From Clostridium jeddahitimonense (lineage in GTDB: Bacteria; Bacillota; Clostridia; Clostridiales; Clostridiaceae), in the NCBI GenBank assembly GCA_000753455.2, contig LM994670.1, positions 1,245,815 to 1,309,814 on the forward strand: 64,000 nt of DNA, given 5' to 3'. The translations under genes and the position numbers were made by a program. Positions within the stretch are counted from its first letter, which is position 1, and each line of letters starts with the position of its first letter. The notes below the pieces were generated by a model. The model had not been told where the DNA came from and did not search any database. It saw only the letters and a program-made list of their open reading frames with translations. Below are positions 44,466-52,014 of the stretch, piece by piece.

Positions 44466-46451
44466 ATGAAGCAAGAGTGTTTAAGAAAAGGGCAAAAGAC
44501 CTGGGATATAATAAATATATTAAGCATAATAATATTTTTATTTTTTACGTCCATAGTTATTAAAGGGATTTCAGATAAATATTTTATAGAATACATGTGT
44601 AAAACTATAACTAGTATGTTTTATATTGTTTTAATGATTTATTCTATAAGTAGAATGAAATATAAGTATAATAGTATTTTTTCAGAAGATAATGAAGATG
44701 ATTTCTATTTAAAAATATCAATAGGGTGCGGTTTTTTAGCTCTAATTACAATAATAAAGTCAGCAATATTTTATTCTACATATACTAACAATATAAGTTT
44801 TGACTTAATATCTAATAAAACTATATTTATTAATACTATATATTACATATTACAAATTATATTGATAGGAGCTACATTAAATAATTTTAAAGAAAATTTT
44901 AAATACTTTATAATAATATTTATAGTAGGAATATTAATTAACTTTGTATTTATGGAAATTATTGAATTAAACGTCGGTTCATGGGGATACTCTATTAGAA
45001 GTATGCTTCTTGTATGTGGTTTCATATTTTTAATAATATTATTATATAAAGAAAAAGAAAGATTTGATGATGACTCATATAAAGGAATATTAGTATATTT
45101 ATCATTGAAGGTAGTATATTTATTATCTATGTATTTTAAAAAATATGATTTTTTTGATTTAAGATTTTATTTATTTACGCTAATTTATATTGTTGGGGAA
45201 TATTCGTTTTTAAAAGTGTTAATAAGTAACACTTTGATTAATACTGAAAAAAATTTAAATGAAAAATTACATTACATGGTATCTTGGTATGAAGGTATAT
45301 TTGAAAATATGCCTGATGCAGTGACTATAAGAAAAAATGATGAAATAATCTATATAAACGATAGTTATCAAAATTTCTTTAATATAAAAAATAAGAATGA
45401 TGTAATAGGCAAAAGTATCTTTGATATTGTTGATAAAGGTTCTTATGAAAGAATTAAGGAAAAAGATACTATATTATCAAATGATAGTATTTTGAAGCCA
45501 AGAAGAAATATTTATACTATAAATGATATTACAATAGAGTGTGAAGAAATTGGAGTTAAATTAAAGGATACATATAATGATTTATATTTGTTTATTCTTA
45601 GAGATATAAAGTATAGAAAAGATTACGAAAATATGATATTAAAATTAAAACAAAAGGAAGATGATGAAAAATTGAAGAATCAATTCTTTACTAATATATC
45701 TCATGAGTTTAAGACACCTGTAAATGTAATATATTCTGCTATGCAGATGCAGGAAAAGTATATAGATGATGGCAATTTAGTAGGATGTAGAAAATATACA
45801 TCATCTATAAGACAAAATTGCTTTAGACTCATAAAGCTGATTAATAATATATTAGATATAAATAAAATAGAAAGTGGATATTATTCACCTACTAAAAAAA
45901 TAGTAAATATAGTAGAGAAAGTTGAAGATATAACTAAATCAATTATTGATTATGCATCGTTTAAAGGTATAGAGGTTATATTTGACACTGTAGAAGAGGA
46001 GATTTTTTGCTCTTGTGATGAAGATTCAATAGAAAGAATTGTATTAAACCTAATATCTAATGCTATAAAATATAATGAACATGGTGGATTATTATATGTA
46101 AACATAGAAAAAGCTGAAGATAAAGTAGCGATATTTTTTAAGGATAATGGCTGTGGAATAGACAAAGATAGAGTAGATACTATATTTAATAGATTTGAAA
46201 GAGGAGATACTACTTTATATAGAAAAGCTGAAGGAAGTGGAATAGGTTTAAATTTAGTTAAGTCTATGGTAGAAATCAATAATGGTAATATATCTATAGA
46301 GAGTGAAGTAGGGAAAGGTACTACTGTAAGAGTAGAATTGCCTGTAGTAAAGTGTGATGTAGAAGATTATTATAAATTACAGGATGAATTTACATTTGAA
46401 AATACACTAGTACCAAAAGTAGAAATAGAATTTTCAGATATATACTTCTAA
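44466..46451 (+). CDS. Orphan membrane histidine kinase with PAS domain
   Basis: 661 residues: about seven or eight N-terminal spans (15-250), a PAS domain (about 270-385, GIFENMPDAVTIRKNDEIIYIND), HisKA with FFTNISHEFKTPVNVI (H413), and HATPase_c with NLISNAIKYN, DNGCGIDKDR and GSGIGLNLVKS. No response regulator is adjacent. Ribosome site GATGGGGT. The multi-span sensor resembles MASE-type modules that detect membrane or small-molecule cues; the signal is unknown. Confidence 0.93.
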   Translation: MKQECLRKGQKTWDIINILSIIIFLFFTSIVIKGISDKYFIEYMCKTITSMFYIVLMIYSISRMKYKYNSIFSEDNEDDFYLKISIGCGFLALITIIKSAIFYSTYTNNISFDLISNKTIFINTIYYILQIILIGATLNNFKENFKYFIIIFIVGILINFVFMEIIELNVGSWGYSIRSMLLVCGFIFLIILLYKEKERFDDDSYKGILVYLSLKVVYLLSMYFKKYDFFDLRFYLFTLIYIVGEYSFLKVLISNTLINTEKNLNEKLHYMVSWYEGIFENMPDAVTIRKNDEIIYINDSYQNFFNIKNKNDVIGKSIFDIVDKGSYERIKEKDTILSNDSILKPRRNIYTINDITIECEEIGVKLKDTYNDLYLFILRDIKYRKDYENMILKLKQKEDDEKLKNQFFTNISHEFKTPVNVIYSAMQMQEKYIDDGNLVGCRKYTSSIRQNCFRLIKLINNILDINKIESGYYSPTKKIVNIVEKVEDITKSIIDYASFKGIEVIFDTVEEEIFCSCDEDSIERIVLNLISNAIKYNEHGGLLYVNIEKAEDKVAIFFKDNGCGIDKDRVDTIFNRFERGDTTLYRKAEGSGIGLNLVKSMVEINNGNISIESEVGKGTTVRVELPVVKCDVEDYYKLQDEFTFENTLVPKVEIEFSDIYF

Positions 46452-46490
46452 AATAAGCTAATCTTATTTATATAAGATTAGCTTATTTTA
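46450..46490. terminator. Bidirectional terminator
   Basis: AAAATAAGCTAATCTTAT and ATAAGATTAGCTTATTTT arms between convergent genes. Confidence 0.93.
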
Positions 46491-47004
46491 AATTATTTAA
46501 CTGTAGAGGATAATTACCTAAATCTTTTTCGATAATAGTATTTAAAGATATTACTTCTATATAGTATGGAGCAGGAATATTCTCTAAGAAAGATGATGCC
46601 TTAGAAGATAAGGGGGAAGTAGTAATCAATATACCTTTATATAATGATTTTGATATTAAAAGACCTAGAAGACTTTCTAAGTCAACTTCATCAACTAAAA
46701 TATCCTTAGGATTTTTTTTGCAGCAAACATAATAACTAGAATTATCTAAAGTACAAATTATTGAGGAGGTTGAATCTGAAATATCAGAAAATATTATATT
46801 GCTATATCCTAGATAAGCTAAGTACTCACCGCACCAAATTTGAAACTCTTTAGGGGTAAGTCTTATTAAAGAATTAAGAAGAGGACTACCATTTTGATAT
46901 TCTTTTGATAAGCTATAAAACTCTAAAGCATTAACTATTATTTTTCCTATAAGTGGACAAAAAAAGATTATTATAATAAACAAATAAATATTATTAAAAC
47001 TCAT
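46483..47004 (-). CDS. Membrane-anchored Mrr-like restriction-endonuclease-fold protein B
   Basis: 173 residues: N-terminal span (about 7-27), then an Mrr-type domain with LTPKEFQIWCGEYLAYLGY, a core strand YYVCCKK where Mrr has VQCKR, and GILITTSPLSSKASSF matching the Mrr (G)IiiTt-F--A--F segment. The acidic GvD position is not clear, so nuclease activity is doubtful. Its ATG overlaps the end of a second, similar protein by 11 bases. Confidence 0.65.
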   Translation of the reverse strand: MSFNNIYLFIIIIFFCPLIGKIIVNALEFYSLSKEYQNGSPLLNSLIRLTPKEFQIWCGEYLAYLGYSNIIFSDISDSTSSIICTLDNSSYYVCCKKNPKDILVDEVDLESLLGLLISKSLYKGILITTSPLSSKASSFLENIPAPYYIEVISLNTIIEKDLGNYPLQLNNLK

Positions 47005-47575
47005 TACTTACCTCCAGTTCTATATTACAATTTTTATATAATCGTATGGATTTAGTTAGTTCATATCCATCAATTAATTTTATTTCAAAGTTGGATGAAG
47101 AATTCAATACTCTAACGAAATCACACACATCGTTTGAATATGAAGTATTATTTATGAAAAGACCTCTTTTACAATCATTTGTGATCATACGTCCTAAAAA
47201 ACTTTCTATATCTTTTTTGGTAGTAAGTGTAGATAGATTTTCATTATTAGAATCATTTTCCATGATATTTTGTATACAAGTTATATAGACATTATCTCCA
47301 TTTAATATTCCTTTAAGATTTGTTAATTCAGGAATATTATCTTTGAAAATAATAATATTTTCATAATTATGAGTAGAAAGATAAAATTTAATTGCTTTTA
47401 GAAATCTATCATAATTATTTTTTTGCAAATCTTTAATTGAAAGAATACCTCTTTCAATTTTTTCATCAGATATCTGTTCTTTAAGAGAGATAATATTTTC
47501 TTCAATAAATTTTGAAAGTAGTCTTAATGAGAAATATATTAATATAAAAAAAGGAGTATATTTTAATAAATTCAT
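46994..47575 (-). CDS. Membrane-anchored Mrr-like protein A, paralogue of B
   Basis: 193 residues from the ATG at 47575 (CTGAGGTGA upstream; an ATG at 47608 lacks a site). N-terminal span (about 7-23), coiled region, then the same domain order as protein B: NYDRFLKAIKFYLSTHNYENI, a VYITCIQN strand (the catalytic Lys position is lost), GRMITNDCKRGLFINNTSYS and the Mrr-like ending IKLIDGYELTKSI. Translation is coupled to protein B. Likely a diverged tandem duplication; function unknown. Confidence 0.65.
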   Translation of the reverse strand: MNLLKYTPFFILIYFSLRLLSKFIEENIISLKEQISDEKIERGILSIKDLQKNNYDRFLKAIKFYLSTHNYENIIIFKDNIPELTNLKGILNGDNVYITCIQNIMENDSNNENLSTLTTKKDIESFLGRMITNDCKRGLFINNTSYSNDVCDFVRVLNSSSNFEIKLIDGYELTKSIRLYKNCNIELEVSNEF

Positions 47576-47628
47576 ATAATAATTCACCTCAGTATAAATT
47601 ATTGACAAATTTATCTGTTATATACAAA

Positions 47629-47664
47629 AAGCTAGCTTATAAGAAAAAACTTATAAACTAGCTT
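47629..47664 (-). terminator. Terminator of the symporter gene
   Basis: AAGCTAGCTTATAAG and CTTATAAACTAGCTT arms (one mismatch) with a six-A loop, downstream of the - strand gene at 47683. Confidence 0.8.
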
Positions 47665-47682
47665 AAAAAATATATATCTAAA

Positions 47683-49092
47683 TTAATCTTCAATATTAGA
47701 ATTAGATTTCTCATCACTGTTAAAGATATCTTTATCTAAGTCATTAGTGATTGAGCTTGTTATAACAGCAGATATCATTGTTCCATTAACATTTATCATA
47801 GTACGTGCCATATCAAGAATTGGATCTATAGCTATAATACCAGCTGCTAATGGGAAGAATTCACCAAGGCCAACACCACTAATAACTACTGAAACAGCCA
47901 TAATAGCAGTTCCAGGTAAGCCGGCTATACCAAGTGAACTTATTACAATTACTATTATAAGTGTTGCATAGAAAGATATGTCTAAAGGTCTTCCTACCAT
48001 GTTTGCTAAAGTTACAGCCATAAGCGCAGGATAAATACCAGCACAACCATTCATACCCATATTAGATCCTAATGATCCAACAAAAGTTGAAGTACCTTCT
48101 TTTATACCAGCATTCTCTGTTAAAACCTTTATTGTTACAGGTAAAGTTCCAAGGCTTGAACGAGAGGTAAAAGCAAGCACAAGTGCTTCAAGAACGTTTT
48201 TAACATATCTAAATGGGTTTAATTTAAATAGTGAAACTATAAGCATTTGGACTACAAAGGCAATTGCAACAGAAATATATAAAGCAATTATAAACCCAAA
48301 TACTTCTTTTAAAGAGCTTATACCACGCGAAGCTATTACATTAGATAATAATGCGATAACAGCATAAGGCATAAATTTAATAACTGTTATAGCGACGCTA
48401 GTTATAATTGTATAAGAAGATTCAATAAAATCTATAAAAACTTTAACTTTATCATATTTTTTTACTTTTAATCTTCTTATAGAAAGCCCTATAAACGTTG
48501 CAAATATAACTATAGCTATAACGTTTCCTTTAGCCATAGAATCTACTATGTTTGAAGGTAGTAAACCTCTTAATGTATCAGCTATAGGCTCTATTTCCTT
48601 TATAGTTGCAGAACCAGCAGCTACATTTGCACCTACACCTAAATTCATTATATTTGCTACGACTATACCTATTATTGCAGATAAAGCTGTAATTGATAAA
48701 AGACTTCCGATAGATAAAGCTGTAAGTTTACCAATATTATCATCTTGAGTCATATTCATAATTACTCTTATTATAGAGATTAAGACTATTGGGACTACAA
48801 GCATTTTTAATAGATCTATAAAGCCATTACCTATAAGTCCATACCACTTAGAAACCTCGTTAATCCATGTTATTTCAGATGGATTAGTAGGGAACTTTGC
48901 TACAAATTGTATTAATAGACCTAATACTAATCCTATTACAGTTGATAAAATCATTCTAGTAGAAAACTTAAGTTTTGTTTTTCCTTTACCTAGAAAACTT
49001 ATTCCGAAAAATATTGCTACTAAAACTGCGATAAATAAAATAGTTCTAATGTCTGAAATCATTAAAAACTGTTGAAAAAATGTTGAATCCAT
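47683..49092 (-). CDS. tcyP: L-cystine symporter of the DAACS family (TcyP-like)
   Basis: 469 residues, about nine or ten spans, TcyP length. Signature regions: WYGLIGNGFIDLLKMLVVPIV, FTSRSSLGTLPVTI, MGMNGCAGIYPALMAV and IDPILDMARTMINVNG. The serine-rich SRSS loop and GCAGIYPA fit cystine carriers better than C4-dicarboxylate ones. It imports cystine or a related amino acid with a cation. Start ATG follows AAAGGAGTAAAA. The 276-base gap upstream is AT-rich with no gene seen. Confidence 0.88.
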   Translation of the reverse strand: MDSTFFQQFLMISDIRTILFIAVLVAIFFGISFLGKGKTKLKFSTRMILSTVIGLVLGLLIQFVAKFPTNPSEITWINEVSKWYGLIGNGFIDLLKMLVVPIVLISIIRVIMNMTQDDNIGKLTALSIGSLLSITALSAIIGIVVANIMNLGVGANVAAGSATIKEIEPIADTLRGLLPSNIVDSMAKGNVIAIVIFATFIGLSIRRLKVKKYDKVKVFIDFIESSYTIITSVAITVIKFMPYAVIALLSNVIASRGISSLKEVFGFIIALYISVAIAFVVQMLIVSLFKLNPFRYVKNVLEALVLAFTSRSSLGTLPVTIKVLTENAGIKEGTSTFVGSLGSNMGMNGCAGIYPALMAVTLANMVGRPLDISFYATLIIVIVISSLGIAGLPGTAIMAVSVVISGVGLGEFFPLAAGIIAIDPILDMARTMINVNGTMISAVITSSITNDLDKDIFNSDEKSNSNIED

Positions 49093-49368
49093 TTTTTACT
49101 CCTTTCTAAACTACTCTTTAAGTTAGTATTATATATTTTGATAAAAATTAATTCAATAAAATTTATTAAAAAATAATAAAAATATTATTGAATAATTTCG
49201 AAATTTGCTTTAAATTTTTAAGTAAACGATTTAAATAAGTATATTTTTCATAATGTTATCACGTAAAATGTGGAAAAAGGTGTTTTATTCTGTGAAATAT
49301 CATATTATAATGATAATAATATGATTTAAGTAGAAATTTAATAACTAAGAATTAAGGGGGAGTCTAAT

Positions 49369-49749
49369 ATGGAAAAAGTATTAAGATGTAGTATTCTGAT
49401 AGTTGATGATTTTAATAACGTTTTAGTAGCTGAAAGAGGAAAAGGAAAAGGTGCGACTAAAACTTGGGGGTTATTTGGAAAAGAAATTAAGGGAAAAGAA
49501 GATGAAGAAAAATGTATTACAAAAGCTGTTGATAAAGATATCAAATGTAATATATTTGATTTAAAGCCTTTCAAAGAATATTTCAAAGAAGAAGGTAATG
49601 GTCTTAAAGTATTTAGAGGGAGTATAAAAGAATACATAACATGTCATAAGAGTATAAATCAGGTTAAATGGATTGGGAAAAATGATATAGATAAATATGA
49701 ATTTAATGAAGAAGATATAAAGATTCTTAAAGATTTTTTTAATATATAA
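49369..49749 (+). CDS. Nudix-fold protein with degenerate Nudix box
   Basis: 126 residues. The order of strands, VLVAERGKGKGATKTWGLFGKEIKG then EEKCITKAVDKDIKC, aligns with Nudix proteins (WxLPGGxxExGE...REvxEEtG). The PGG reads FGK and the REvxEE catalytic helix reads KAVDKD, so the metal-binding glutamates are mostly lost. Ribosome site GGGGGAG. It may bind a nucleotide without hydrolysing it. The family assignment itself is an inference from this pattern. Confidence 0.6.
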   Translation: MEKVLRCSILIVDDFNNVLVAERGKGKGATKTWGLFGKEIKGKEDEEKCITKAVDKDIKCNIFDLKPFKEYFKEEGNGLKVFRGSIKEYITCHKSINQVKWIGKNDIDKYEFNEEDIKILKDFFNI

Positions 49750-49778
49750 AAGATGAAGCTTAATTGCTTCATCTTTTT
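49748..49778. terminator. Bidirectional terminator
   Basis: AAAAGATGAAGC-TTAATT-GCTTCATCTTTT between convergent genes. Confidence 0.92.
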
Positions 49779-49791
49779 ATTGTAAGATGTA

Positions 49792-50532
49792 CTATTTGAC
49801 TTCAATTAAGTTATGCCAGTATCTAGTAGGCATATACATTTTTTGAAGTCTTGAGTTTTCGCGTTCTTTTATATTTACAGAATTGTAGAATGTTTTCCAT
49901 AGCAATTCAAATTCATCATTAGAATTGTTTAATAAGTTTTTTGATTTATCCATAGAAAAATCAGTTATTATACTATTGTTTTTATTATAAAAAAGAGCAA
50001 TTCCTCTTTTTGAATCATGAATTATAAAGTTTTGATCAGAAAAGCGTTCTATAAAATGTGTTGATATTATAGGTAAAATATTGTAATCAGGTTCTATAGA
50101 ACTATAATATAAATCCTCTTTTATTTTTTTAAATCTAACAAAGCCTGTGAAACGATGGGCCTCTAAAGAAATCCTTCTGTAATACTTATCAACTAAGGAT
50201 ATTATTTCGTTATTTTTAGCTAAGTTAATATCATTTCCATAGGTGTAACATAGTTTAATATATTTGTATATTAACGTTTCTATATCATTAATATCACTTA
50301 AGTAAAGATAATAAATAGTTTTTAATGTAGTATAACTAAGTTTGTCCCTTATACTTGAATAAACTCTTTTAAATTTATCTATTTCAGTTACAATCTCTAT
50401 AGGAGATGAAATAAGATTAGGTAAATAATCTTTAGTTTTCGTTATTTTTACTTCAGACTTAGATGAATAAGAATAAAAAATACATGTTAATAAACCTTCA
50501 AAAGATCCATCGTATAAATATTCATTTAGCAT
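49792..50532 (-). CDS. TIGR03915/DUF4130-type DNA metabolism protein
   Basis: 246 residues with the N-terminal pattern YLYDGSFEGLLTCIFYSY, the middle RRISLEAHRFTGFVRF and the C-terminal MYMPTRYWHNLIE, all typical of this family. It is 2 bases after the radical SAM gene, the standard pairing. In other bacteria this domain is fused to a uracil-DNA-glycosylase-type domain, so a DNA repair or modification role is inferred. Confidence 0.88.
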   Translation of the reverse strand: MLNEYLYDGSFEGLLTCIFYSYSSKSEVKITKTKDYLPNLISSPIEIVTEIDKFKRVYSSIRDKLSYTTLKTIYYLYLSDINDIETLIYKYIKLCYTYGNDINLAKNNEIISLVDKYYRRISLEAHRFTGFVRFKKIKEDLYYSSIEPDYNILPIISTHFIERFSDQNFIIHDSKRGIALFYNKNNSIITDFSMDKSKNLLNNSNDEFELLWKTFYNSVNIKERENSRLQKMYMPTRYWHNLIEVK

Positions 50533-50534
50533 AA

Positions 50535-51863
50535 TTATATTTCTCCTATTAATGAAGATGTTCTATCTTCTAATAATGTTAACTTATTAAAAGAAGGTAG
50601 GATAGTGGTATTGTTATCAAAAAAGCTAAGCTGTTGATGATTGTTATCTATAATGTTTAAGTCTACTTTAGGGGTTAAAACTTTTTTGATTTTTTCACCG
50701 TCCATAGATACAGATCCAAAATATTTTCCTTTACAAGTAACAAAATACTGAGCTCTTCTTAAGACTATACCCAATTTTTTTAAGTCATAAAAATCTAAAG
50801 ATGCGATTCGACGAGAGCTAATTATTTTTCTAGCACATCTTATACCTATACCTGGAATTCTTATAAGAGTTTCGTAGGGTGCTTTATTTATTTCTACAGG
50901 GAAAAGATGAATATTATTAATAGCCCAATTAGTTTTAGGATCAAAGTTAATATCAAAATTAGGAGAGTTATTATCTAGTAATTCATTAGCCTTAAATCCA
51001 TAAAGTCTAAGAAGCCAATCACCTTGATATAAGCGGTGTTCTCTTAATGTTGGTGGAGTTTTTATAGTAGGTAGATTTTTATCACTATTTACAGGTATAT
51101 ACGCAGAGTAATAAACACGTTTAAGTGAAAACTTATTATAAAGATTTTCGCTTAATTTTAATATGTTAAAATCACTTTCTTTAGTTGCACCAACTATTAG
51201 TTGTGTGCTTTGCCCTCCAGGAACAAATAGCGGAGCAGATTTGAAATTTTTTCTTTCATCATTATGCAAAATAATATTATTCTTAATAGATTTCATTGGA
51301 GTAAAAATACTGTCCTTATTTTTTTCGGGGGCAAGAAGTTTTAATGAGTCACTAGAAGGTAACTCTAAGTTAACACTCATTCTATCTACTAAAGTACCAG
51401 CTTTTTTTATTAACGTATCATCAGCTCCAGGAATAGCTTTTAAATGTATATAACCTCTAAAATTATGGACATTCCTAAGCTTATCAACAATATTTGTTAG
51501 CATTTCCATAGTATGATTAGCATCTTTAAATATGGCGGAACTCAAAAAAAGCCCTTCAATATAATTTCTTCTATAGAAGTTTATTGTTAAGTCTACTACT
51601 TCGTCTACAGTAAAAGCAGCTCTTTCTATATCATTAGATCTTCTATTTAAGCAATAAGCACAATCGTAAATACAATAGTTTGTTAATAAGATTTTTAAAA
51701 GGGAGATACATCTTCCATCTGGAGTAAATGAATGACAAATTCCAGAAGTACTAACTGAACCGAGTTGGCCGTTTTTAGAACTACGGTTTGAACCAGATGA
51801 TGAACAAGATACATCATATTTAGCTGCATCACTTAATATTCTCAATTTATCGTTTATATCCAT
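50535..51863 (-). CDS. Putative DNA repair/modification radical SAM protein (TIGR03916)
   Basis: 442 residues from the ATG at 51863 (GAAGGTGATTTA upstream; an ATG at 51923 lacks a site). The N-terminal DKLRILSDAAKYDVSCSSSG is typical. The cluster motif CX3CX2C is in NYCIYDCAYCLNRRSND. Near the C-terminus LIRIPGIGIRCARKIISSRR is a helix-hairpin-helix DNA-binding motif. With its 2-base-spaced partner it forms a widespread module thought to act on damaged bases. The reaction is not established. Confidence 0.9.
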   Translation of the reverse strand: MDINDKLRILSDAAKYDVSCSSSGSNRSSKNGQLGSVSTSGICHSFTPDGRCISLLKILLTNYCIYDCAYCLNRRSNDIERAAFTVDEVVDLTINFYRRNYIEGLFLSSAIFKDANHTMEMLTNIVDKLRNVHNFRGYIHLKAIPGADDTLIKKAGTLVDRMSVNLELPSSDSLKLLAPEKNKDSIFTPMKSIKNNIILHNDERKNFKSAPLFVPGGQSTQLIVGATKESDFNILKLSENLYNKFSLKRVYYSAYIPVNSDKNLPTIKTPPTLREHRLYQGDWLLRLYGFKANELLDNNSPNFDINFDPKTNWAINNIHLFPVEINKAPYETLIRIPGIGIRCARKIISSRRIASLDFYDLKKLGIVLRRAQYFVTCKGKYFGSVSMDGEKIKKVLTPKVDLNIIDNNHQQLSFFDNNTTILPSFNKLTLLEDRTSSLIGEI

Positions 51864-51960
51864 TAAATCACCTTCAAAATATATTAATATATTTATATTA
51901 ACAGAACATATGTTTATGAGCAAGGGTAATAATTATGTAATAAGAGGAAATTTATAAAAA

Positions 51961-51995
51961 ATAAAACAACCACAATTAAAGTTCAAACAATTGTG
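51961..51995 (-). terminator. Terminator of the Ca2+-ATPase gene
   Basis: AAAACAACCACAATT and AATTGTGGTTGTTTT arms with an 11-base loop; T-run on the - strand. Confidence 0.92.
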
Positions 51996-52014
51996 GTTGT
52001 TTTATTAATAATAT

